The notes below the pieces were generated by a model. That model searched no databases, was not told the origin of the DNA, and saw only the letters and a program-made list of their open reading frames with translations. Shown here one piece after another: positions 17,556-25,462 of a DNA stretch of 46,335 nucleotides. The stretch's first letter is position 1, and every line of letters begins with the position of its first letter. A program made the position numbers and the translations under genes. The stretch is from Clostridiales bacterium (GTDB lineage: Bacteria > Bacillota > Clostridia > Oscillospirales > CAG-382): NCBI GenBank assembly GCA_003343885.1, contig QAKH01000114.1, positions 1-46,335 of the forward strand, written 5' to 3'.

Positions 17556-17813
17556 TTAACGGCCGTATGCGGTTTTGACGCTTACTCCTTCAAGTCTGCC
17601 GAGTTTTCCCGAAAGTGCGCTAATTTCGTCCTGAGGTGCGTCAACCGCAACGCTTATGAGGTTTATTCCCTTAGCTTTATAAGGTATCCCCATTCTGCCT
17701 ATTATATAGTCGCCGTATTCGTGCAGAAGCTCGTTTACCTTTGCTGAAAACTCGTTGTTGTCAAGTACTATAGCTATTACCGCAACTCTTGTTTCTTTTT
17801 GTTCATTATTCAT
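17556..17813 (-). CDS. Iron-only hydrogenase system regulator (TM1266-type, ACT-like)
   Basis: A small 85-residue protein with an ACT/NikR-C-like beta-alpha-beta pattern (VAVIAIVLDN, then YIIGRMGIPY, then INLISVAVDAP). Proteins of this type are found beside hydEFG genes and are presumed to regulate hydrogenase maturation, although direct evidence for the mechanism is scarce. It lacks a DNA-binding domain of its own. The ATG at 17813 follows AAGGAG. It is the first gene of the hydG-hydF transcript. Confidence 0.85.
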   Translation of the reverse strand: MNNEQKETRVAVIAIVLDNNEFSAKVNELLHEYGDYIIGRMGIPYKAKGINLISVAVDAPQDEISALSGKLGRLEGVSVKTAYGR

Positions 17814-17861
17814 TTTACTGTCTCCTTGATATTTTGTTTTTTTTAGTAGTATGTAAATGTA

Positions 17862-17890
17862 TTGCTTTTATTCTGAATTTAGAATATAAT
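17862..17890 (+). promoter_or_regulatory. Sigma-A type promoter for the DpnD/DpnI module
   Basis: TTGCTT (17862-17867) and a perfect TATAAT (17885-17890) are separated by exactly 17 bases. The expected transcription start is at about 17897, at or next to the ATG at 17898. The divergent minus-strand promoter of the hydrogenase regulator must overlap this region. Confidence 0.7.
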
Positions 17891-17897
17891 ATTGTTC

Positions 17898-17993
17898 ATG
17901 ATAGCTAAGCGGACAGAACATGCGATTTTTGTTCAAAGCATGAGCGAAAAAGGTGCAAAAGCAGTTGTAAATAGTCACAAACAAAAGCTTTAA
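17898..17993 (+). CDS. Possible leaderless 31-residue ORF ahead of dpnD
   Basis: An ATG lies 8 bases after the TATAAT box and opens a 31-codon frame starting MIAKRTEHAIFV and ending with TAA at 17991-17993. There is no ribosome site upstream, so translation would have to be leaderless. The composition is reasonable for a protein (basic, soluble, a KGAKAVVNS segment) and I do not recognise it. It may be a leader peptide, a remnant of another gene, or chance. It ends 26 bases before dpnD. Confidence 0.3.
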   Translation: MIAKRTEHAIFVQSMSEKGAKAVVNSHKQKL

Positions 17994-18019
17994 CGCAATG
18001 TAAGGAGAAATGTTACCGC

Positions 18020-18223
18020 ATGAAAAGCAAATATACCATAACCATTAAAGAAGTTGTATCAGAAAATTTTGAGATTGAAGCAGATAACATACATAAGGCT
18101 TTAGAAATCGCAGAAAACCTGTATAAATCCGGTGAACTGGTTTTATGCCCGGGCAATTTAATTGACAAGAAAATATCTGCAAGAGATAAGAAAGGGCAAT
18201 ACGTAGATTGGTATGAATTTTAA
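18020..18223 (+). CDS. dpnD: DpnD/PcfM family protein
   Basis: A 67-residue protein that begins KYTITIKEVVSENFEIEA and contains the helix HKALEIAENLYKSGE, the pattern of the DpnD/PcfM family. In pneumococcus DpnD accompanies DpnI; its role is not established. The ATG at 18020 follows TAAGGAGAAA. It overlaps the DpnI gene by 11 bases, so the two are translationally coupled. The gene order is dpnD first, the reverse of the pneumococcal order. Confidence 0.8.
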   Translation: MKSKYTITIKEVVSENFEIEADNIHKALEIAENLYKSGELVLCPGNLIDKKISARDKKGQYVDWYEF

Positions 18224-18983
18224 TTTTAATACAGAGTTAGTCAGTGATTATAAGAGCAATTCTCAAAGAATAAGAGTTATGAGTGAATACTGGGTTTCAC
18301 ATAATATTTTTTGCCCCTCTTGCGGAAATGCTCATATTGTTAATCTTAACAACAACATGCCGGCTGCAGATTTTAAATGCGATAACTGCGGTGAAATTTA
18401 CGAATTAAAATGTAAAAATAAAAAAATCGGCAAAAAAATTGCTGACGGTGCATATTCAACCATGATCGAAAGAATTACAAGTACGAGCAATCCGGACTTG
18501 TTTGTAATGCAATATTCTGACAATTTGCAGGTTATAAATCTTACACTTATACCGAAATTCTTCTTTGTGCCCTCCATAATAGAAAAGAGAAAACCGCTTT
18601 CAGAGAATGCGCGCAGAGCGGGATGGACAGGTTGTAATATTTTATATTCAAAGATACCCGATCAGGGAAAAATAGCGATAATAAATAATCAACAAATTAT
18701 AGACAGAAAGCTTATTATTGATAAATATGCTAAATTAAAAAAGCTGCAGACAAATAATATTGAAAATCGTGGTTGGCTTTTAGATGTTTTATCCTGTACT
18801 AATGCTATTCCTGACACTGACTTTTCTCTGAAAGAAATGTATCAATTTGCAGATGAATTACAATCAAAGCATATAGAAAATCACAATATAAAGGCAAAAA
18901 TAAGACAGCAATTACAAATTTTGCGTGACAAGGGTTTCATCGAATTCTTAGGCAATGGACATTATCGAAAAATAATTAAATAG
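18213..18983 (+). CDS. dpnI: DpnI-type methyl-directed restriction endonuclease
   Basis: A 256-residue homologue of pneumococcal DpnI (254 residues), which cuts GATC only when its adenine is methylated. The catalytic residues align at the same numbers as I recall for DpnI: D53, E64 and K66, embedded in a Cys4 zinc ribbon (C34, C37, C56, C59). The C-terminal winged-helix end, IRQQLQILRDKGFIEF, is almost identical and reads methylated DNA. The ATG lies inside the end of dpnD. No Dam-type methylase is adjacent, as expected because a host of this enzyme must have unmethylated GATC. The gene is more AT-rich than its neighbours, a sign of transfer. Confidence 0.95.
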   Translation: MNFNFNTELVSDYKSNSQRIRVMSEYWVSHNIFCPSCGNAHIVNLNNNMPAADFKCDNCGEIYELKCKNKKIGKKIADGAYSTMIERITSTSNPDLFVMQYSDNLQVINLTLIPKFFFVPSIIEKRKPLSENARRAGWTGCNILYSKIPDQGKIAIINNQQIIDRKLIIDKYAKLKKLQTNNIENRGWLLDVLSCTNAIPDTDFSLKEMYQFADELQSKHIENHNIKAKIRQQLQILRDKGFIEFLGNGHYRKIIK

Positions 18984-19120
18984 AACTTACAGCACATCGC
19001 TCTTTCCCCAAACGCGGCGATTAGGCAACCCACGATGCGAAATGGCGTGGAAAACTAACAGCGTAAAATATAATTTTTTATTGATTGCGCACGAATACTT
19101 ATTTATATTTAATAAAAATC

Positions 19121-19148
19121 AAAGCTCTGCCAAGTGACAGAGCTTTTT
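19121..19148 (+). terminator. Terminator of the DpnD/DpnI module
   Basis: AAAGCTCTG (19121-19129) pairs with CAGAGCTTT (19138-19146) and is followed by more Ts. It lies about 140 bases after the dpnI stop and marks the right end of that module's transcript. Confidence 0.75.
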
Positions 19149-19265
19149 ACATATATGCTTTAAGCGTGGGACGAACAAAAATAACGCCTTACGTTTCATT
19201 ATATAAAAAAGCTCGTGCCGCAATGTTATTTTGGCAAAAGGTTTTTATTTTTACCCATATTTTTT

Positions 19266-19326
19266 GTATTCGTACCTGTATACCCTCTCGGAACGAATCC
19301 TTGAGGTGAAGGTGGTATACGAATAC
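19266..19326. repeat. Unexplained 61-base imperfect palindrome
   Basis: GTATTCGTA (19266-19274) is the exact complement of TACGAATAC (19318-19326). GTATACC (19278-19284) can also pair with GGTATAC (19314-19320), and CCTC (19284-19287) with GAGG (19303-19306). The result is a long bulged stem with an internal loop. It is not a terminator since no T-run follows. It could be a structured RNA, a recombination site or a protein-binding site. Confidence 0.5.
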
Positions 19327-19437
19327 TTTATTTTTATATTAGCATAAGTTTTTTAACAAATATAGCTGAAAAGGGAAAAATTTACTCTTAATGCAAAACA
19401 TACAAAAACGCAAGAATCAAATTAACAAAATTGACAG

Positions 19438-19466
19438 TTTACCTTTTGAGCTTTTTGTTGTATAAT
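19438..19466 (+). promoter_or_regulatory. Candidate promoter of hydE
   Basis: TTTACC (19438-19443) and TATAAT (19461-19466) are separated by 17 bases. A better -35 match, TTGACA at 19431-19436, is too far away (24 bases). The start of transcription would be near 19473, about 40 bases before the hydE start codon. Confidence 0.5.
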
Positions 19467-19511
19467 TTTTAAAATAAACGTTTTATAAGGTTTTGAATAG
19501 AGGTAGTAATA

Positions 19512-20558
19512 TTGAGCGACGCAAACAGGCTTGCCGAAATACTTGAAAGAGAAAAGGTTCTTGACACGGAATTGATGTATGAACTGCTGACTGACGAGAG
19601 CGCTGACCAACCGTTAAAGGAACGTGCTGACAAGGTAAGACGCAAAGTTTACTCGGACAAGGTTTACATAAGAGGTTTAATTGAATTTACAAATTACTGC
19701 AAAAACAACTGTTTTTACTGCGGCATACGGGCTTCAAATACAAAAGCAAGCAGGTACAGACTGAATGTGAAAGAGATTCTTGAATGCTGTAAAACCGGAT
19801 ATGAGTTGGGATTTCGCACTTTTGTACTTCAGGGCGGCGAGGATCCGGGCTTTGACGATAAGGCTGTATGCTCCATAGTAAGCGGTATTAAGGAGCTTTA
19901 CCCCGACTGTGCCGTCACCCTTTCAATCGGTGAAAAAAGCAAGAGCAGTTACAGAGATTATTTTGCCGCAGGCGCTTCAAGATATCTTCTCCGTCACGAA
20001 ACGGCGTCTGACAGGCACTACGCCAAGCTTCATCCTGCCGCAATGAGCCTTGAAAACCGAAAAAGATGCCTTTATGACCTGAAGGATATAGGTTTTCAGG
20101 TGGGAGCGGGATTCATGGTAGGTTCACCGTATCAGACTGTCGAAAACATACTTGAGGATCTGCGCTTTCTCAAAGAACTTGATCCGGATATGATAGGCAT
20201 AGGTCCGTTTTTGCACCACTCCGAAACGCCTTTCGCAAAGTTTCCCGACGGCAGCCTTTCTCTTACCGTAAAGCTGATTTCGGTTCTGCGCCTTATGTTT
20301 CCGCATGCGCTTATACCTGCAACCACGGCTCTTGCGACAATACATCCGAAAGGACGTGAAATGGGCCTTGCCGCAGGCGCTAACGTCGTAATGCCAAATC
20401 TTTCGCCGGATAATGTCAAGGCAAAATATACACTGTATGACAACAAGGCCTGCACCGGCACGGAAGCCGCCTCGTCTTTGGAGGAGTTAAAGGCGTGTGT
20501 GAATAATATCGGGTACCGTATTGTAACCGATATCGGCGACGTCAACAGAAAATTATGA
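19512..20558 (+). CDS. hydE: [FeFe]-hydrogenase maturase HydE (radical SAM)
   Basis: A 348-residue radical SAM protein needed, with HydG and HydF, for assembly of the dithiomethylamine-bridged 2Fe subcluster. The SAM-cluster motif CKNNCFYC is at Cys63, Cys67 and Cys70, followed by GIRASN. The LQGGED segment and LPxxTAL-like ATTALATIHP region fit the BioB/HydE group. The start is a TTG at 19512 after AGAGGTAG. It is separated from hydG/hydF by the restriction module and reads in the opposite direction. The membrane protein gene follows after 40 bases. Confidence 0.93.
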   Translation: MSDANRLAEILEREKVLDTELMYELLTDESADQPLKERADKVRRKVYSDKVYIRGLIEFTNYCKNNCFYCGIRASNTKASRYRLNVKEILECCKTGYELGFRTFVLQGGEDPGFDDKAVCSIVSGIKELYPDCAVTLSIGEKSKSSYRDYFAAGASRYLLRHETASDRHYAKLHPAAMSLENRKRCLYDLKDIGFQVGAGFMVGSPYQTVENILEDLRFLKELDPDMIGIGPFLHHSETPFAKFPDGSLSLTVKLISVLRLMFPHALIPATTALATIHPKGREMGLAAGANVVMPNLSPDNVKAKYTLYDNKACTGTEAASSLEELKACVNNIGYRIVTDIGDVNRKL

Positions 20559-20598
20559 CCGGACGACACGCCCGTATGTTCCGGCTAAAGGTAAAATT

Positions 20599-21270
20599 AT
20601 GAATATGAATATGATCAGAACAAGGCTTGATAATATCAGAAAAAAAGACAAAAGCGATAAAGTTTTAATTCTTATCGCTGTAAGCTTACTCATATGTTTA
20701 TTCGGCTTCGGAATGGGTGTTTTTTCCAAATTTCTGGACTACCGGCAGGCGTTCCTGCCCGGCATTTTGGGATATATTGACTCGGCTCTCGATCTGCACA
20801 ATTTTTTAGGTGCGTTTGCGCCTTGGCTGTTTTTAGCACTGTGTATTGCCGTATACAGCAAAACGCCTTTAAGAGCAGGAGTAAATGTATTTTTGTTTTT
20901 TGCAGGCATGGTAAGCGGATACTACTTATACTGCAATTTCGCGGCAGGCTTTTTCCCTGAAAGCTATGCGATGATATGGGTATTTCTCACGGTGGTTTCA
21001 CCGTTTTTTGCTTACATTTGCTGGTACATGCCTGGAAATGGGTCGCTTTCCGTAATACTTTCCGGCGCTGCGCTCTCATTTTTCATAAACAGCGCCTTTG
21101 CGTACGGTATGTTTTACATATCTGTTCGTTCTCCTCTTTATCTCGTGCCGCTTGCCGCCGCGGCGTTTGTCCTTAGAAGGCACAACATAAAAGAGGAAGC
21201 CGCCGTAATCGTAACGGCAATGACTGTGGCTGTGCTTATTTCTTTGTTTTCACCTATACATATATATTAA
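20599..21270 (+). CDS. Polytopic membrane protein of unknown function
   Basis: A 223-residue protein with a short basic N-terminus (RLDNIRKKDKSDK) and about six to seven hydrophobic segments: near residues 22-44, 68-85, 90-112, 120-140, 147-165, 171-187 and 198-215. I do not recognise a family and see no conserved charged residues that would suggest a transporter mechanism. The ATG at 20599 has only a weak AAAGGT-type site. Its position, 40 bases after hydE, suggests shared transcription but not necessarily shared function. Confidence 0.6.
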   Translation: MNMNMIRTRLDNIRKKDKSDKVLILIAVSLLICLFGFGMGVFSKFLDYRQAFLPGILGYIDSALDLHNFLGAFAPWLFLALCIAVYSKTPLRAGVNVFLFFAGMVSGYYLYCNFAAGFFPESYAMIWVFLTVVSPFFAYICWYMPGNGSLSVILSGAALSFFINSAFAYGMFYISVRSPLYLVPLAAAAFVLRRHNIKEEAAVIVTAMTVAVLISLFSPIHIY

Positions 21271-21324
21271 CTCAGAAAATCGTATATTTTGATGTTTAAT
21301 TCAGAAAAAAGGGGCAATGTTAAA

Positions 21325-21738
21325 TTGATAAATGAAGATATTTGGGATAAGTTATATTCTGCCGCGCGAAAAGTACAAAACGCAAGAACAGTGTCTCCGT
21401 TTATAGATGCCGGAAGCGTAGCGGCGGCGCTTATCACAAAGGACGGAAACATATACGCCGGCGTTTGCATAGACTCGGCTTGCTCGCTCGGAATGTGTGC
21501 CGAACGAAATGCGGCAGCGAACATGATAACAAACGGCGAGAGCAAAATTGACAAAATCGTTGCCGTCATGGGCGATTTCTCTTGCGGAATGCCGTGCGGA
21601 GCCTGCCGTGAGCTTATGATGCAGCTTGACAAGGAAAGCCCTGACATCGAAATACTTGTGGACATACAAAGTAAGAAAACCGTAAAGCTTGGGGAACTTG
21701 TACCGGACTGGTGGGGCGCCGGAAGGTTCGGTATATAA
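21325..21738 (+). CDS. Cytidine deaminase superfamily protein (blasticidin-S deaminase-like)
   Basis: A zinc-dependent deaminase of about 137 residues. The catalytic motif CAERNAAANM and the zinc motif PCGACRE are intact, as in small tetrameric cytidine deaminases and blasticidin-S deaminase-like proteins. It probably deaminates cytidine/deoxycytidine or a related nucleoside; an antibiotic-resistance role cannot be excluded from the sequence. I place the start at the TTG at 21325, about 10 bases after a GGGG ribosome site; the more upstream ATG at 21289 has no site. It lies after the membrane protein gene in the same direction. Confidence 0.8.
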   Translation: MINEDIWDKLYSAARKVQNARTVSPFIDAGSVAAALITKDGNIYAGVCIDSACSLGMCAERNAAANMITNGESKIDKIVAVMGDFSCGMPCGACRELMMQLDKESPDIEILVDIQSKKTVKLGELVPDWWGAGRFGI

Positions 21739-21851
21739 ACATAATAACTCTGTTTTTACACGGCTTTTCGCTGGCGTATGATTAAATTTTCTATGTATTT
21801 GTTTTCTGTTTTGTTAGACAAAAATATACCTGTATACAAAAGGAGTATGAT

Positions 21852-22610
21852 ATGAGCGAACGCTTTACAAGGACGGAAATGCTTCTCGGGAAAGAAGCAA
21901 TGAGTATACTTGCAAAATCAAAAGTAATAGTTTTCGGGCTCGGAGGCGTGGGAGGATACACAGTCGAGGCTCTCGCAAGAAGCGGAGTCGGGAACCTAAC
22001 ACTGGTAGATAACGACGTGGTAAGCGAAAGCAACATAAACAGGCAGATAATCGCTCTTGAGCAGACTGTCGGCAAATACAAAACAGATGTCTGTGCCGAG
22101 CGTGTTCTTTCGATAAATCCAGACATCAATGTCACAAAAAAGCAAATGTTTTTTCTGCCTGAAAACGCGCAAAACATTGATTTTACAGAGTTCGACTATA
22201 TCGTTGACGCAATAGACACGGTAAGTGCGAAAATATGCCTTGCCGAAACGGCAGGCAGGCTTGGTATACCTATAATCAGCTCCATGGGAACCGGAAACAA
22301 ATTAAATCCCGCAATGCTCGAAGTCGCCGACATTTACTCTACGTCTGTATGTCCGCTGGCAAGAGTTATGCGCACCGAGCTTAGGAAGCGCGGCATAAAG
22401 TCATTAAAAGTGGTCTACTCAAAAGAGCCGCCTATATCACCTAAAGCTGTTCAGGCAGCTCAAGACAACGATAATGTTCAGCTTGACGGCGAAGATTCAG
22501 ACAAACAGCGAAAGAGAAGTATTCCCGGCAGTACCGCCTTTGTTCCGCCGGCTGCCGGTCTGATAATCGCTTCCGAGGTTATCAAGGATCTCATATCAAG
22601 CAGTAAGTAA
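21852..22610 (+). CDS. tcdA: tRNA threonylcarbamoyladenosine dehydratase (TcdA/CsdL)
   Basis: A 252-residue ThiF/E1-like enzyme that cyclises t6A37 of ANN-decoding tRNAs to ct6A using ATP. It has the nucleotide-binding loop GLGGVGGY, the following DNDVV acidic end and SNINRQI, the adenylation signature of the family. DAIDTVSAK and SSMGTGNK follow in the expected order. The size fits TcdA and is too short for a full E1. The ATG at 21852 follows AAAGGAG. It appears to be a stand-alone housekeeping gene. Confidence 0.9.
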   Translation: MSERFTRTEMLLGKEAMSILAKSKVIVFGLGGVGGYTVEALARSGVGNLTLVDNDVVSESNINRQIIALEQTVGKYKTDVCAERVLSINPDINVTKKQMFFLPENAQNIDFTEFDYIVDAIDTVSAKICLAETAGRLGIPIISSMGTGNKLNPAMLEVADIYSTSVCPLARVMRTELRKRGIKSLKVVYSKEPPISPKAVQAAQDNDNVQLDGEDSDKQRKRSIPGSTAFVPPAAGLIIASEVIKDLISSSK

Positions 22611-22668
22611 ATCAAATATAAACACAAATATAACTCTATAACATATAAAAATAAGGTGGTGTCTGCAA

Positions 22669-24219
22669 TTGAATACAGCACTGAAGTCTGTAAATAAAAA
22701 AATAATTTATAACTATTACTGCACCTGGACATCGCAAAAAACATGGAATTGTTCCGTAAATCCCGACGCAATCACTGCGCAGGACATGCGTGACAGACTT
22801 GGAAGCGAGTTTCTTTTCGGCGAAAAAGGAGTTCTCAACTTTCACCCGGAATGTATTCGTCAAGATATGCTTGTCGTGCTTGATGACGGCTGGGACGTCG
22901 CAAAGGGCGTTACTCATGAAAAAGATTCCGACAACGCCTCTTTCGGCTCTCTTATTCCGGACGCAGGCAAATTTCCGGAGATTGCCGGACTTGCTCCGTA
23001 TGAACGTCTTAAGGCGCTATCTCAAAAGGTAAAAGAACTTGGATACGCCGGACTCGGACTTTGGGTACCGTCTAATTATTTCGGTGAAGATGTTTCGGAA
23101 GATTACGGGGAGAGGCTGAAAAAAGCCGGCGCATTTTGGGAAGAAAGAGGAAAAATGTGTTCTTACGCTGACATAAAGTATCTGAAGGTCGACTGGGGAT
23201 ACCACGGCAGGGACATACGTTATCGCTCTCTTATGACAGAGGCTGTGAAAAAGCATTCACCGTCAACGCTTATCGAACACGTTGTCGGAATTTTCGGCAT
23301 GCCGTATGATCCAGAGCCTGATAAGCAGCAATCTCCGGAATTTTTAAGTTTTCTTGACACGGCAAAGCGCACTTTTCTCGTTTCCGACGTCTACCGCACA
23401 TATGATGTTGTTGAAAAACTTTCAACCGCAACGACTCTCATGCGTATTTCAAAGCTTTTCGACGTAGGAGCGGCGGCAGGCGACGGACTTGCCGGAATAA
23501 TCAATGTCGAAGATGACATCACGGTCGCGGCGGCGCTTGGGATGAGCTCCGGAATAATGCGGGATCCCTGCGGTCCGTACTACGGCGACGTAACAAAGGC
23601 GCTTGTGTGGCAGAGATTTTCTCCGCCGTGGCGCCTGGAGGCAGAGAACTGTTTCCACTCTGACGAGCTTTTGTGCGACAGCTACTTTTTTGATTCTCCC
23701 GAGGGCGTTTGGCCGTATGTCGGTCAGAAAACTATAAAACAATACGCTCCGTCATGTATTTCAAGAGGCGTACCGCTCCCGGACGTTGACGTAAGCCCGC
23801 ACGTAAACGGGAAAAACAGCGAAAACGGAGAAAGCTCCGAAAAGCCGTTCGTACTTGCATCAAAGAACCCTGATACTTTGACGTATACCGTTGCCTCACT
23901 GCCGAGGACTGCGGAAAACAAATACAAATACCGTGTTCCGGCAAAGGTCACTGTAAAAGATGCTGAATTAACCGCTCCTATCGGAATTTTTGGTACGTTT
24001 GAGAAATTGAATATACAGTTTACGGAAAATTTGAATAATATTCGTGTTCTTGCACGTGACATGCTGTCGGAGGAATGCTTTTCCGATATTACAAATGAGG
24101 TTTCATATTCACGTGACACTTTGACGATAGACGGAAAGCTTCTCGAAAAAACAGCTTCAAAACGTGCCGGCGGCGATCTCAGTGAAAACGCCGTTATTAT
24201 TAAACTCGAAAGGATTTGA
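22669..24219 (+). CDS. GH27/GH36-like TIM-barrel glycoside hydrolase
   Basis: A 516-residue cytoplasmic protein without a signal peptide. The N-terminal two-thirds resembles an alpha-galactosidase-type barrel: a VLDDGWD strand near residue 66 and the YLKVDWGYHGRD strand near 167 carrying the aspartate expected as nucleophile. A C-terminal beta domain (about 400-516) follows. Substrate is unknown; alpha-linked galactose or a related sugar is a guess from fold. The start is a TTG at 22669 after AAGGTGG. The sialidase-like gene follows after 4 bases, so both are co-translated and probably act on one glycan. Confidence 0.65.
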   Translation: MNTALKSVNKKIIYNYYCTWTSQKTWNCSVNPDAITAQDMRDRLGSEFLFGEKGVLNFHPECIRQDMLVVLDDGWDVAKGVTHEKDSDNASFGSLIPDAGKFPEIAGLAPYERLKALSQKVKELGYAGLGLWVPSNYFGEDVSEDYGERLKKAGAFWEERGKMCSYADIKYLKVDWGYHGRDIRYRSLMTEAVKKHSPSTLIEHVVGIFGMPYDPEPDKQQSPEFLSFLDTAKRTFLVSDVYRTYDVVEKLSTATTLMRISKLFDVGAAAGDGLAGIINVEDDITVAAALGMSSGIMRDPCGPYYGDVTKALVWQRFSPPWRLEAENCFHSDELLCDSYFFDSPEGVWPYVGQKTIKQYAPSCISRGVPLPDVDVSPHVNGKNSENGESSEKPFVLASKNPDTLTYTVASLPRTAENKYKYRVPAKVTVKDAELTAPIGIFGTFEKLNIQFTENLNNIRVLARDMLSEECFSDITNEVSYSRDTLTIDGKLLEKTASKRAGGDLSENAVIIKLERI

Positions 24220-24223
24220 AAAA

Positions 24224-25348
24224 ATGCTTATCACAGACAAAAACGAATTGAAAAATTATTCGGGCAAAAAGCGAATTTGGCAAGGTATTCCGAGTATTGT
24301 CGGAACAAAGGGCGGTCGTTTGTTTTCTACATTTTATTCGGGCGGATCCGGAGAGCAGTTCGGAAATTACTGCCTTTTGCTGATGAAAGAGAGAGGCGAC
24401 GAAAGCTGGATAGATCCGGTTGCCGTTGCTGCTCCCGATAAACCGGATTGCCAGAGGTTATACGATCCAAACGTGTGGATATCGCCCGACGGGGCTCTTT
24501 GGTTCTTCTACACAAAGGCTCTTCCCTGCGGTCTGTACGCAAGCGTTTGCCGGGATCCCGACGCAGATGAGCTCAAGTGGGAGCAAGAGCGTTTTATAGG
24601 AAATGATGTCATGATGAACAAGCCCATTGTCACAAGCTCCGGAAGATGGCTGCTGCCTATTGCCGTATGGGCAAAAAATATTTTTGCGGGAAATGTACGT
24701 CAGCGGGAAAACGATGATCCGATAGAAAGAGGCTCTTTTGTGTATGCCTCCGACGACTGCGGACAAAGCTTTTACAAGCTTGGCGGCGCTGATGTTAAAA
24801 ACCGCGCTTACGATGAGCACATGGTCATTGAAAAGCGTGACGGAAGTCTTGAAATGTTTGTGCGCACTTCGTACGGCATAGGAAAAAGCATTTCTGCCGA
24901 CGGCGGCAAAACATGGTCCGAAGGTCAAGACAGCGGCTTTGGCGGTCCGAATTCACGTTTCTTTATAACTCGCTTAAATTCGGGAAATCTGCTGCTTGTA
25001 AACCATGTAAAATGCGAAGGTCAGCGAAAAAATCTTGCCGCCATGATATCCTCCGACGACGGAAAGAGCTGGTCGGAGCCGCTCATGTTAGACGAACGAA
25101 TGAGCGTTTCATACCCTGACGGTTTTGAAGCTTCAGACGGTTACATCTGCATTACATACGACAGAGAGCGTGGCTGTGAGGAAAGCGCCGAAAAGGCGTT
25201 ATCCAAGGCTCGCGAAGTGCTTTATGCCCGTTTCACCGAAAAGGACGTACTTGCCGGCGAGCTTGTTTCAAAAGGAAGCTTCTTAAAGAAGATAATATCT
25301 GCTTTAGGCACTTACGACGGTGATGCCGAAGCTTTATACAAAAAATAA
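24224..25348 (+). CDS. Sialidase-fold (BNR/Asp-box) glycosidase
   Basis: About 375 residues with the six-bladed sialidase propeller pattern. Asp-box motifs are visible as SADGGKTW and SSDDGKSW, with a weaker SDDCGQSF copy, and an N-terminal GIPSI segment near the usual arginine. It has no signal peptide, so it should work on imported oligosaccharides. Members of this fold include exo-sialidases and enzymes on other sugars, so the substrate is uncertain. I place the start at the ATG at 24224, after a CGAAAGGA site that overlaps the end of the preceding gene. Confidence 0.72.
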   Translation: MLITDKNELKNYSGKKRIWQGIPSIVGTKGGRLFSTFYSGGSGEQFGNYCLLLMKERGDESWIDPVAVAAPDKPDCQRLYDPNVWISPDGALWFFYTKALPCGLYASVCRDPDADELKWEQERFIGNDVMMNKPIVTSSGRWLLPIAVWAKNIFAGNVRQRENDDPIERGSFVYASDDCGQSFYKLGGADVKNRAYDEHMVIEKRDGSLEMFVRTSYGIGKSISADGGKTWSEGQDSGFGGPNSRFFITRLNSGNLLLVNHVKCEGQRKNLAAMISSDDGKSWSEPLMLDERMSVSYPDGFEASDGYICITYDRERGCEESAEKALSKAREVLYARFTEKDVLAGELVSKGSFLKKIISALGTYDGDAEALYKK

Positions 25349-25381
25349 AACCAAATTTATCCGCTTTTACAAAAAATAAAG

Positions 25382-25436
25382 AAACAGCCGAACGGACTGA
25401 CTGCCTTATCAAGCGCAAACTCCGTGTGGCTGTTTT
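25382..25436. terminator. Terminator between sialidase-like and SDR genes
   Basis: GAAACAGCC near 25381-25389 pairs with GGCTGTTT near 25428-25435, with inner ACGGA/TCCGT pairing, and is followed by a T-run. It lies between convergent genes and can serve both. Confidence 0.65.
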
Positions 25437-25462
25437 TATTTGTTTTAAAATATACCTGTATA

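Larger units (their letters stand above)
18984..19511. other. AT-rich spacer between dpnI and hydE
   Basis: This 528-base stretch has no convincing gene. It holds a small hairpin CCACG/CGTGG near 19030-19055, a terminator at 19121-19148, a 61-base imperfect palindrome at 19266-19326, and the hydE promoter near 19438-19466. The short open frame at 19085-19309 is rich in hydrophobic and aromatic residues, overlaps the terminator and has no ribosome site. Confidence 0.6.

Noticed and set aside
19085..19309. Short open frame after dpnI
   Set aside because: It overlaps a terminator and the palindrome, has no ribosome site and an implausible composition.
14794..20558. Hydrogenase structural gene within the hyd region
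   Set aside because: Only the maturases and the small regulator are present; no protein with H-cluster motifs was found.
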